Source: UBA6623 sp965217195 (GTDB lineage: Bacteria; Acidobacteriota; Terriglobia; Bryobacterales; UBA6623). Taken from it: DNA of 64,000 nucleotides. A model generated the notes under the pieces. It searched no databases and was not told where the DNA came from. It saw only the letters and a list, made by a program, of their open reading frames with translations. This document shows positions 36,234 to 48,290 of this stretch, piece by piece. Made by a program: the position numbers and the translations under genes. Numbering within the stretch: the stretch's first letter is position 1; each line of letters opens with the position of its first letter. The DNA lies in the NCBI GenBank assembly GCA_965217195.1, contig CBDCHL010000004.1, forward strand, positions 62,001-126,000, given 5' to 3'.

Positions 36234-36647
36234 ACTTTGGAATGCGTGAGGGGACGTGTCTCTGAGCGCACGGACAGGTTAGGACGTCGGGACGCAAGTT
36301 AGACCTTCCATCTCCGTTCCCGGCGTTTGCCTCGTTTGATAACTCATCGCCTCGGCCCAAGCTTGCGGGCGGATTCGTTCGCGGAAGGCTGCTTAGGGTC
36401 GAATTGAGTTGGAGGCCGGTCCTTGAAGGGATTCTCGACGACGCGGGAAACCGGGTCGTTTGGGGAGGCGATCTTCGGGACGCTGATCTTTGACAATCAG
36501 GTTGGACGTGCAGTTCGTTAGATGATTCCGAGTTTTAGTCGGAGCGAGAACTCTGTCGTTTATCCCGGCCGTTTCGGGGATTCGTCCCCGGCCCGGATGG
36601 GGAAGCCCTTCGGGGTGGAGCCATGTTGGGTGGTTGGGTCATAGTAA
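36234..36647 (+). other. rRNA operon leader
   Basis: This transcribed leader contains no gene. It carries a boxA-like element at 36484-36495 and several short hairpins (for example GGGGAAGCCCTTCGGGG-type at about 36598-36617). It forms the 5' side of the 16S processing region. Confidence 0.6.
36484..36495 (+). promoter_or_regulatory. boxA antitermination site, 16S leader
   Basis: TGATCTTTGACA matches the rRNA boxA consensus TGCTCTTTAACA with two or three changes. The same 12 bases recur before the 23S gene (38673-38684), which supports a NusB/NusE binding function. Confidence 0.7.
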
Positions 36648-38169
<1,522 letters not shown>

Positions 38170-38384
38170 AGAGGACGTGGGTCGATGTCCGTGAGCCCTG
38201 TAGTTTTTGGGTTCTGTAAGCGGCAAGTCGTTCGACTCCATTCGCTTCCGACTCTCTCTTGCTCGGTTTCGTCTTTTGAATTGGTTCCCCTGTCGCCAGG
38301 CGGCGGGGGCGCGTCCAACCGGCCTCGATTTTGCCGGCTCGCTTTTCTCGTCGAAAAGCGGGCTAGGGCCGGCTACCTCGCCGT

Positions 38385-38460
38385 GGGGCTGTAGCTCAGC
38401 TGGGAGAGCGCCTGATTTGCATTCAGGAGGTCGTCGGTTCGATTCCGATCAGCTCCACCA
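38385..38460 (+). tRNA. tRNA-Ala (anticodon UGC)
   Basis: The 76-nt gene starts GGGGCTGTAGCTCAGCTGGG, has anticodon loop TTTGCAT (TGC), and ends CAGCTCCACCA with an encoded CCA. It lies in the 16S-23S spacer. Confidence 0.97.
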
Positions 38461-38488
38461 GCGTTTTTAGCGGTTTTCGGCCGAAAGC

Positions 38489-38565
38489 GGGCCTGTAGCT
38501 CAGTTGGTTAGAGCGCATCCCTGATAAGGATGAGGCCGCTGGTTCAAATCCAGCCAGGCCCACCA
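38489..38565 (+). tRNA. tRNA-Ile (anticodon GAU)
   Basis: The 77-nt gene starts GGGCCTGTAGCTCAGTTGGT, has anticodon loop CTGATAA (GAT), and ends AGGCCCACCA. It follows tRNA-Ala by 28 bases. The order Ala-Ile is the reverse of the more common Ile-Ala spacer. Confidence 0.97.
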
Positions 38566-38672
38566 ACGGCTCGGGCGGACGAAATTTCGGCAGGCGAGGT
38601 TCTCGATTTCAGGTCTTGGAATTCGCAAAAGTACGAGGACTGAAATCGGAAACTTCACAGTTAGGTTTCCTT

Positions 38673-38684
38673 TGATCTTTGACA
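38673..38684 (+). promoter_or_regulatory. boxA antitermination site, 23S spacer
   Basis: TGATCTTTGACA is identical to the leader boxA at 36484-36495. It lies just before the 23S processing-stem arm at 38688. Confidence 0.7.
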
Positions 38685-38687
38685 ATT

Positions 38688-38723
38688 GAATATCGTAGGG
38701 CACATATCACAATGAGAGATCGC
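38688..38723 (+). other. 5' arm of the 23S rRNA processing stem
   Basis: GAATATCGTAGGGC (38688-38701) pairs perfectly with GCCCTACGATATTC (41860-41873), and TGAGAGATCGC (38713-38723) pairs with GCGATCTCTCA (41849-41859). Together they enclose the 23S gene, as expected for an RNase III site. The 11 bases between the two 5' segments bulge out. Confidence 0.85.
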
Positions 38724-38845
38724 CGGGTCTCTGTTGTGTTCGCGAACCGTGAGCCGTGAACCGAAAGGGGATCGTCGATCGGCGAGCGGAGGCGACGGAG
38801 TCCCAAACGAGCGTTCCTGTATATTCCGTTCTAGGTAGATTGTAT

Positions 38846-41805
<2,960 letters not shown>

Positions 41806-41848
41806 TAAATCTACCTTGAGCGGAATGCTCTAGGTTCGCGCTCAATAC

Positions 41849-41873
41849 GCGATCTCTCAGCCCTACGATATTC
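41849..41873 (+). other. 3' arm of the 23S rRNA processing stem
   Basis: GCGATCTCTCA followed directly by GCCCTACGATATTC. It is the complement of the two 5' segments at 38713-38723 and 38688-38701. Confidence 0.85.
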
Positions 41874-42048
41874 ACTTCGTGTCGCAGTTTCGTGTCGCCG
41901 ACCCACGTATCGCCGAATTACGGTTTACGGGAACCGGCCGACACGAACCGCGTCGATACCACGTGCACACGCCGAACCGGACAAGACAAGACGTAGTTCG
42001 GCGACACGGGAATCGGCGTCACGTACTCCGGCGACACGAACCCGATTT
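41874..42048 (+). other. 23S-5S spacer
   Basis: No tRNA or gene is found. The stretch is rich in repeated GGCGACACG / CGTGTCGCCG words on both strands (for example near 41890, 41938, 42000, 42030), which would form several alternative hairpins in the transcript. Confidence 0.6.
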
Positions 42049-42162
<114 letters not shown>

Positions 42163-42171
42163 ATTATTCTT

Positions 42172-42212
42172 GAGGCCCGATCGCATACCAGCGATCGGGC
42201 CTCTTCGTTTTT
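42172..42212 (+). terminator. Intrinsic terminator of the rRNA operon
   Basis: A perfect 13-bp stem, GAGGCCCGATCGC / GCGATCGGGCCTC, with a 6-base loop is followed by TTCGTTTTT. It starts 10 bases after the 5S gene. Confidence 0.93.
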
Positions 42213-42319
42213 GACGCGGCCCATCGAGGACGAATCAGCTTTTTCGCCACAAGGACAACGAGTGACGGTTGCGGGGGCATTACGAATCCGTAGCTAGACC
42301 GTAGCCGGGCGATATTAAC

Positions 42320-43486
42320 ATGGTGAACGAAGTCTACAAAGCAATATCCACTCGCCTCTCGGCGCTGTTTAACCCCGATGGACGTCATCTTCACCGCTAC
42401 CTCAACGAGAGACCGATTCTGGTGAACTCTCTCTGCGAAGATCTGATACTCCAAGACCAAGTCCTGATCCCAACTCAAGATTACTTGACCGCGTGTGGTC
42501 TTATTCTCCTTCTTGGTGAGAAGGGGTTCATTGAGCTTCTCGAGCGAGATAGGCTCAAGTTCATTCGGACCGCGGGCGTTTTCGCCTTTATTCGGGGCAC
42601 TGGCCGAGATGGCGGATTGGCGATTGCGAGCGATCCAGATCAAAAGCGACCCCAAGATGCTCCGCTTGAGGAATCCGTTGCCGCTGGCCTGCGAGTTATC
42701 GAAGATCGAATCCACGAGACGGAAACTCTTCAAAAGCTCATTGTAAGCAATTCTCTCAGCACGGACTGGTCCACAATACTTGGTGCGGTCACACGAGAAG
42801 CCATTAGTGATCTCAAGCAGACACCGCTTTGGAAACCGAAGTACTCAACTCAACATGATGGCCTTCTTTCATTGCCTGGTATGAAAAAGTTGCAGGCCCG
42901 CGTCATCGGCCCCGACCACGACCCCGGCGGCAATGCTGTAGATGCTCTTCTTGCTTTGGTGTTACTCAATTCGGAACAATACCTTGCGAATGAGTACGCA
43001 TGCCAGGATGTCAGTACCAGGTATGCGGTCGGGGACCTCCTGGATCTAAAGCAGAAACGGCTCCAGCATTCCAACATTGGTAGCTCCGATAAGTTGTGGA
43101 CACTGCTGGAGGTTAACAGGATCCCTGATCTTTCGCAGGTGGATCTTAGCGCAGGATCAACGTTTCGTGATCTGTTAAAGGTTGTGTCAGGTGACCATGC
43201 GCGGGATTTCCGTGCGTGGTTCCATGAAAACCGAAATCTGGCACAGGAAGAGATCTTGAAGGAGTACATTGACGTTTTGCTGCGGGTGCCGTGGACTCAA
43301 AATATGCCCACCAGAGTGTTGAGGTTTGTTGCTACGAGCTTAACTGGCTTGCTCCCAGGAGTCGGTCAAGCGGCAAGTTTATTCGACGCTTTCATATTTG
43401 ACCGGCTATTCAGATCTAAATCTCCAAGATTCTTCGTGGATAATTTGAGGAGGGTCAGCGGCCAGTGGGTAGAGAGGAGAAGTTGA
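42320..43486 (+). CDS. Orphan protein of unknown function, low-GC
   Basis: The 388-residue product starts MVNEVYKAISTRLSALFNPD. It is mostly soluble and helical, with one hydrophobic segment near residues 340-365 (TSLTGLLPGVGQAASLFDAF) that might bind membrane or form an amphipathic hairpin. No known catalytic motif is seen. GC is about 50%, clearly lower than neighbours, and codon choice is mixed, so recent transfer is likely. It lies just after the rRNA terminator, followed by degenerate repeats and broken genes: an accessory site. The upstream ribosome site is weak. A defence or phage-related role is possible from context only. Confidence 0.7.
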   Translation: MVNEVYKAISTRLSALFNPDGRHLHRYLNERPILVNSLCEDLILQDQVLIPTQDYLTACGLILLLGEKGFIELLERDRLKFIRTAGVFAFIRGTGRDGGLAIASDPDQKRPQDAPLEESVAAGLRVIEDRIHETETLQKLIVSNSLSTDWSTILGAVTREAISDLKQTPLWKPKYSTQHDGLLSLPGMKKLQARVIGPDHDPGGNAVDALLALVLLNSEQYLANEYACQDVSTRYAVGDLLDLKQKRLQHSNIGSSDKLWTLLEVNRIPDLSQVDLSAGSTFRDLLKVVSGDHARDFRAWFHENRNLAQEEILKEYIDVLLRVPWTQNMPTRVLRFVATSLTGLLPGVGQAASLFDAFIFDRLFRSKSPRFFVDNLRRVSGQWVERRS

Positions 43487-43830
43487 ACTCGGTTCGGATG
43501 GAAAGGTCAGTGGCGACCAGCCGCAAAACGGTCCCGGTGCGTGAAGACCGTCTTGATGTTCACAGTGGGTCCAGGCCGTGCCCGCCGCGGTCGCGGACGG
43601 TTCGAAACGCAGGTAGGTGACGGGGTTCGGTAGGGGTTCGGAAAGGGGTTCGGAAAGGGGTTCGGTAGGGTTCGGTGACAGGCACGCAACCCACGGGCAC
43701 GCAACCACCTGTTGGAGACCGGTGACTGGGGCAGCCGTCCCTGAACGCCCTGATCATGGATGTCCCCGACTTCTTCGCGGGAGGCGCTCAAGTGTCATGA
43801 TTGAGGCTGTCCCATCTTCCAAGATGTAAA
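43487..43830. other. Degenerate intergenic region with GGTTCGG repeats
   Basis: There is no supported gene. Bases 43621-43675 contain direct repeats of GGGGTTCGGTA/GGGGTTCGGAAA (four or more units). The rest may be decayed gene sequence, but I cannot name it. Confidence 0.5.
43621..43675 (+). repeat. Tandem GGGGTTCGG microsatellite-like tract
   Basis: Units such as GGGGTTCGGAAA and GGGGTTCGGTAG repeat 4-5 times with small changes. Related GGAGTCGGTTCGGTGAC and GGGGAGTTCGG tracts lie at 44345-44392 and 45096-45130. Confidence 0.7.
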
Positions 43831-44136
43831 ATGCAACGCGCAATGCTCTTAGCACTTTGCTTTCTCCTTGTGGTTGGCTGCATTGCAACCGAGCCGAGAG
43901 GCAAGGTCAATTGTTATCACGTCTGGCTTCCTGCCAGCGGTCACTGTTCCCAGTTTTCTCAATCAGAGTGCGCCGGCAAAGTATATGAAACCGATTCTGA
44001 ACTGAAGCATGAAGGGTACCCGGATATTTCTTGTACTTGGGATGAAATGGGCAATCTTTGCACAGCGGTAGGGATTTGCATTTATGACTCACAACTAGAG
44101 TCATGGATTCTCAATGAACATCCTAACGCCTTCTGA
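43831..44136 (+). CDS. Small cysteine-rich lipoprotein candidate
   Basis: The 101-residue product from the ATG at 43831 starts MQRAMLLALCFLLVVGC, a lipoprotein signal with Cys at residue 17. The mature part has about six more Cys (NCYHVW, GHCSQF, SECAGK, ISCTW, LCTAV, GICIYD), probably in disulfides. The family is not recognised. Like the orphan gene before it, it has lower GC than the core genes. No clear ribosome site is visible, and the TTG at 43801 is the alternative start. It stands in accessory DNA between repeats and a broken Uma2 gene. Confidence 0.5.
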   Translation: MQRAMLLALCFLLVVGCIATEPRGKVNCYHVWLPASGHCSQFSQSECAGKVYETDSELKHEGYPDISCTWDEMGNLCTAVGICIYDSQLESWILNEHPNAF

Positions 44137-44361
44137 ATGGATAGAATGTTGCCAAAACGAAATTCGCAGGGGCGAGATCGGGGACTACCGATCGAGGAAT
44201 ATCTGCGGGCTGTGTACGAGCCCGATGCCGAATTCGTTGACGGCCAAATCGTGGAGAGACATTTGGGGGAGAACCCGCACAGCGCGGCGCAAGTCCGCCT
44301 CATTCAGTTGTTCACGCCGTTGAGCCAAGATCACGACCTTCATCTGGAGTCGGTTCGGTGA
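44137..44361 (+). pseudogene. N-terminal fragment of a Uma2-type (DUF820) restriction-endonuclease-fold protein
   Basis: The frame reads LPIEEYLRAVYEPDAEFVDG then QIVERHLGENPHSAAQVRLI, as in Uma2 proteins ('YEPDxEYVDGxLVERxxGxxxHS'), but ends after 74 residues in a GGAGTCGG repeat, without the second half carrying the PD-(D/E)XK residues. Normal length is about 190. It is a broken copy. Confidence 0.7.
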
Positions 44362-44598
44362 CTGGAGTCGGTTGGAGTCGGTTCGGTGACAGCCACCGAA
44401 TAAAGAATCTTCATCCCACAGCGGCCGGGGAGATCGGGGACCGGGGACATCGCGACAGCTCCCGAACTTGTCAAGACCGGTTGACAAGCTCGCTATCCTG
44501 AGGCCGGGGCCCCAAACGCAAGACCGTCAGCGGCAAGCCAGGGAGAGAAAAAAAGAGAACCGACGAGCGGTCCGGCAAATTCCGCGAAAAGAGTTTTT

Positions 44599-44650
44599 GC
44601 GAAACGAAGCCGAAATGACTTTATCTTTCACAATATCAACAGGTTACAAG
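44599..44650 (-). repeat. GGCTTCGTTTCG-family repeat, copy A
   Basis: It reads GCGAAACGAAGCCGAAATGA then CAATATCAACAGGTTAC. It is the inverse of the copies at 61946, 62160 and 62412. Confidence 0.7.
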
Positions 44651-44899
44651 ACTCCCTGCGCACCGGCCGGCCGCTCCTCAAGAGGAAGAATCGTCGCCAA
44701 ACCACGTCCCGCGCTCGCGAGGCGAGGCCCCGTTGACAGGCCCAGTTGCTGAAACCGGTTCAAGGCGCTCGCGGCTCGGCGCCCGCGCCCCGGGTTCCCG
44801 CCCCACGCCCGCGGCCAACCGGGCGACCAGACCGGCGTCCGAAACCTGGACCGTCACCGGCCGGCCGGAAAGAGGCACTCCACGAACGGCCCGAAAGGA

Positions 44900-44955
44900 T
44901 TCGCGAAACGAAGCCAAGATGATGCTATGTGACACGGCATCAACATGTTAAGAGG
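44900..44955 (-). repeat. GGCTTCGTTTCG-family repeat, copy B
   Basis: It reads TCGCGAAACGAAGCCAAGAT then GGCATCAACATGTTAAGAGG. It is parallel to copy A, 301 bases apart. Confidence 0.7.
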
Positions 44956-45115
44956 AATCCTACGCATTGGCCGACCGCTTTCAAATGGAGAATCAACGCC
45001 CAACCGACACCCGAGCCGGCAAGTCGAGACTCGTCGACAGCCCCCCTTCGCTGAAACGTGCTCTGGTGCCTTGCGGCTCGGCTCCCGCCATGGGGGAGTT
45101 CGGTGGGGAGTTCGG

Positions 45116-45262
45116 GGACGGGAGTTCGGGCACATCCATGATCTGCATGCGACCGTTCTTCACCTGCTGGGTTTCGACCACGAGAAGCTGACGTACCGTT
45201 TCGACGGCCGCGACTTTCGGCTGAGCGACGTCCACGGTACGGTCGTTCGTATCCTCGACGGG
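45116..45262 (+). pseudogene. C-terminal remnant of a DUF1501-family gene
   Basis: The frame reads HIHDLHATVLHLLGFDHEKL then TYRFDGRDFRLSDVHGTVVR-ILDG, which is the conserved end of DUF1501 (sulfatase-like, Tat-exported) proteins. About 45 of the normal ~450 residues remain. It begins directly after a GGGACGGGAGTTCGGG repeat, and there is no start codon. It ends just upstream of the soxC-like gene. Confidence 0.75.
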
Positions 45263-45329
45263 ACATCCGGTATACTGGAGCGGGTTTTTTCGCGCAGCCC
45301 GGTTCCATTCGCGGGTCGAGGAGGTTCGT

Positions 45330-46568
45330 TTGAGACCGATCAAGGACGTCAAGGAAGGCGAGTCGAAGTCGGGGACTCGCCGCCGCTTTCTTGGGTTTGG
45401 GGCAGCTCTCAGCAGTGTATTGGGTGCCTGCAAGAAGCCCGAGCCCGCCGACGAGGCTCCGCGACTGTTGGGGGAACCGACTCGCGGATACGGCGCCCGA
45501 TCGGTCTACGAGAAAGCCGCCCGCCACTTGCGCACGACGAAGACGCCGGAGGCTGCCTCGAGCCGCACGCCTCTTGCCGAATCCCACGGGATGATCACGC
45601 CCTCCGCTTTGCATTTCGAAAGGCACCACGCCGGAGTTCCGAATATCGATCCGGCCGAGCACAAACTCCTTATTCACGGGATGGTCGAGCGACCCTTGAT
45701 CCTTTCAGTAGATGAAATCAAGCGTTTGCCGTCCGTCTCGCGTATCTATTTCATTGAGTGCTCGGGCAACAGCGGTGGAGAGTGGGGTCCGAAGACGGCT
45801 CCCGAGGTCCGATTGAGCCACGGGCTTGCCAGTTGCAGCGAGTGGACGGGCGTGCCGCTGAGGTTGCTGTTGAACGAGAGCGGAGTCGATGCGGAAGCCA
45901 CGTGGTTGTTGGCCGAGGGCGCTGACGCCTGCAAGATGCAAAGAAGTATTCCGATCGAAAAGGGGATGAAAGATGCGATCGTTGCCTACGCGCAGAACGG
46001 TGAGGCGGTGCGGCCGGAACAGGGCTATCCGCTCAGGCTCGTGGTGCCGGGTTGGGAGGGGAACCAGAACGTTAAGTGGCTGAGGCGAATCAAGGTTTCC
46101 GGTCAGCCTCACATGACCAAGGACGAGACCTCGAAGTACACGGAGTTGTTGCCGGACGGTCGGTCAAGGCAATTCAGCTTCGAAATGGAAGTAAAGTCGG
46201 TGATTACTTATCCTTCCGGGAGGCAAAAGCTCGCGGGCCCGGGGTATTACGAGGTGCGCGGTCTTGCTTGGTCCGGCCGCGGTGCAATCGAGCGGGTTGA
46301 AGTTTCGACGGATGGTGGAGAGAGCTGGGCGGCCGCCGAAGTTCAGGAGCCACGTTTGGCGATGGCGTTCAGTCGGTTTCGCTTTCCTTGGCGCTGGGCC
46401 GGCAGCGAGACCGTCTTGCAGTCGCGGGCTGTCGACGATCAGGGGTACATCCAACCTTCCACTCAAGCACTGATCGCCGCGCGAGGGCGAAACTCGCTCT
46501 ACCACCACAACGGCATCAAGGCTTGGAAGGTCTCCCCCGACGGATGGGTAAATGCCGCCGACGGATAG
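45330..46568 (+). CDS. soxC: SoxC-like sulfite dehydrogenase, molybdopterin subunit
   Basis: The 412-residue product is a sulfite-oxidase-fold molybdoenzyme. A Tat signal (TRRRFLGFGAALSSVLGAC, residues 16-34) also ends in a possible lipobox. The Mo-ligand Cys144 lies in IYFIECSGNSGGEWG; Arg/Gly-rich cofactor contacts and the C-terminal Mo-co dimerisation domain (about 285-395, LAWSGRGAIERVEVSTDGGE) follow. SoxC oxidises sulfite or sulfane sulfur in the periplasm and normally works with a SoxD cytochrome c, which is absent here. The TTG start at 45330 has CGAGGAGG 6 bases upstream. It might detoxify sulfite released by sulfatases, an inference from the nearby genes. Confidence 0.92.
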   Translation: MRPIKDVKEGESKSGTRRRFLGFGAALSSVLGACKKPEPADEAPRLLGEPTRGYGARSVYEKAARHLRTTKTPEAASSRTPLAESHGMITPSALHFERHHAGVPNIDPAEHKLLIHGMVERPLILSVDEIKRLPSVSRIYFIECSGNSGGEWGPKTAPEVRLSHGLASCSEWTGVPLRLLLNESGVDAEATWLLAEGADACKMQRSIPIEKGMKDAIVAYAQNGEAVRPEQGYPLRLVVPGWEGNQNVKWLRRIKVSGQPHMTKDETSKYTELLPDGRSRQFSFEMEVKSVITYPSGRQKLAGPGYYEVRGLAWSGRGAIERVEVSTDGGESWAAAEVQEPRLAMAFSRFRFPWRWAGSETVLQSRAVDDQGYIQPSTQALIAARGRNSLYHHNGIKAWKVSPDGWVNAADG

Positions 46569-46637
46569 CGGTGCTGGTGTGTTCCACTCGACGCGTGGGG
46601 TCGGCAGTGCGTCAGCAGCGGGCTAGGGTTTTCAGGC

Positions 46638-48233
46638 GTGAGCAGACGACGCCCCAAGCCAAGTGAGCGGGCCAAACGGAAGCCGCCCGCGGCGAAGACG
46701 CCCCCCCCGCCCCGAAAGTCCGCGCTCTTTCTGACCCTAATCGGACTCGTCGTGGGAGCAGTGTTCCTGTGGTTTTCCCGGGGCTCCGATTCATCCGACA
46801 AGAACATCATCACTTGCGGCGACGGCCCGCGGGAAACCGTCGAGATCGCGGATTTCACGGCGGAATACGCGCCTGTCGCAGCCGCATTGGAAAGCCGACT
46901 CAGCGAGAGTCTGGAGCGCTCCGGCGAACTGGACCCCACTTTAGCGCGATCTCTGAACGGCGCCGTCGGGCAAAGCCGCGAGTTTCGGGAATTCCTCGTG
47001 GCGAAGTATAACCGCTGCGTCGTCTCCGGCAAGCAGTTCGCCGAGCTGAGCGGGCATATTCGAGAGGCCGAGGTCCTTGTCAAGCGAATCGACGATCTCC
47101 TTCACGATGAGCAAGGGTCGCCTGGGGGTGGTCTCAGCAGCGTCGCGGACGAGTATGTCGAGTGGATTGGGGCCTTGGCGGGGGGCGTGAGCAACATCAG
47201 CCGGGACCTCCAGAGCCGAGGAAACTTCCTCGAAGCTCTTCAGTTCGCGCAACGGGCCCTGGCGATGACAGAGGGAATCCACGGCCCCGAGCATCCGAAC
47301 ACAGCCATAGCCGCGAACAACATCGGCGCGATTCTACAAGCTCAGGGAGATCTCGCCGCGGCGCTGGAACATGCTCGACGCGCTTTGGCAATTGACGAGA
47401 AACTTTATGGTCCCGAGCATGCCGACGTAGCCCGGGATCTCAACAATGTCGCCGTGATTCTCAAGGAGCAGGGCAACCTGGCCGGCGCCCTGGAGCACTC
47501 GCGGCGAGCGTTGGCGGTCAACGAAAAAACCTACGGCCCGGAGCATGAAAGCGTGGTTCGCGACGCGATCAACATCGGCACAATTCTGCTGGCGCAGGGC
47601 GATCCGGCCGGCGCTCGAGCATACAGCCGTCGGGCTCTGGCGGCCGCGGAGAACGCACTGGGCGCCGAACACCCGAGCGTCGCCCTAGCCGCGGCTGCCG
47701 GCGGGGAAGCTCTTCAAGCCCAAGGTAACTTCGAAGCCGCTTTGCGATACATCCGCCAAGCTCTCGCCATTGACCGAAAGACCCACGGGAACCGACACCC
47801 GACGGTGGCTCGCGGATATTTCAACATGAGCCGGGCCCTCCACGCCCAAGGGGAATTGTCCGATGCCTTGCAGTCCGCTCGAAGGTCCCTCGATATCAGC
47901 GAGCAGGTCTACCGCGCGGATCACCCTCACCTGGCTGCCGCTGTCGGAAACGTCGGCGACATCCTGCTCGCTCAAGGGGACTTGACCGGTGCGCTGGCGT
48001 ACAATCGCCGAGCGCTCGCGATTGTCGAGCGAGCGCTGGGACCGCAGCACCCCAACGTGGCGATTCCTGTGAGTAAGATCGGCTTGATTCTCCAACAACA
48101 GGGCGACTTGGCGGGAGCCCTCGAATACACGCAACGTGCTTTGACGATCCTGGAGTCGACCTATGGCCCGGCTCATCCGAATACGAAGGCAATGGCGCAG
48201 AACCTCAACGGTATCCGGCGGGCAATGAAGTAG
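46638..48233 (+). CDS. Membrane-anchored kinesin-light-chain-type TPR protein
   Basis: The 531-residue product begins with a basic N-tail, one membrane helix (about 29-46, ALFLTLIGLVVGAVFLW), a helical spacer (about 60-165), then eight 42-residue kinesin-light-chain-like TPRs (about 180-525). The unit reads like ALAIDEKLYGPEHADVA then NNVAVILKEQGNLAGALEHS. Such repeats bind peptides or other proteins; the target is unknown. The start is GTG at 46638. It follows the soxC gene by 69 bases on the same strand, so it may be in its operon. The near-identical 126-bp repeats make it prone to expansion or contraction. Confidence 0.88.
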   Translation: MSRRRPKPSERAKRKPPAAKTPPPPRKSALFLTLIGLVVGAVFLWFSRGSDSSDKNIITCGDGPRETVEIADFTAEYAPVAAALESRLSESLERSGELDPTLARSLNGAVGQSREFREFLVAKYNRCVVSGKQFAELSGHIREAEVLVKRIDDLLHDEQGSPGGGLSSVADEYVEWIGALAGGVSNISRDLQSRGNFLEALQFAQRALAMTEGIHGPEHPNTAIAANNIGAILQAQGDLAAALEHARRALAIDEKLYGPEHADVARDLNNVAVILKEQGNLAGALEHSRRALAVNEKTYGPEHESVVRDAINIGTILLAQGDPAGARAYSRRALAAAENALGAEHPSVALAAAAGGEALQAQGNFEAALRYIRQALAIDRKTHGNRHPTVARGYFNMSRALHAQGELSDALQSARRSLDISEQVYRADHPHLAAAVGNVGDILLAQGDLTGALAYNRRALAIVERALGPQHPNVAIPVSKIGLILQQQGDLAGALEYTQRALTILESTYGPAHPNTKAMAQNLNGIRRAMK

Positions 48234-48290
48234 GGCGGCGTCGCCTTAATCGGCGATTTCGCCGTTGAGGTTCGGGGGATGTCGGCAACT

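Larger units (their letters stand above)
44362..45115. other. Repeat-rich region without genes
   Basis: It holds GGAGTCGGTTCGGTGAC-type tracts (44345-44392), two inverted copies of the GGCTTCGTTTCG-family repeat (44599-44650 and 44900-44955) and GGGGAGTTCGG tracts near 45096. No gene is supported. Confidence 0.6.

Noticed and set aside
43621..43675. Possible CRISPR array
   Set aside because: Units are about 12 bases, contiguous, without unique spacers.
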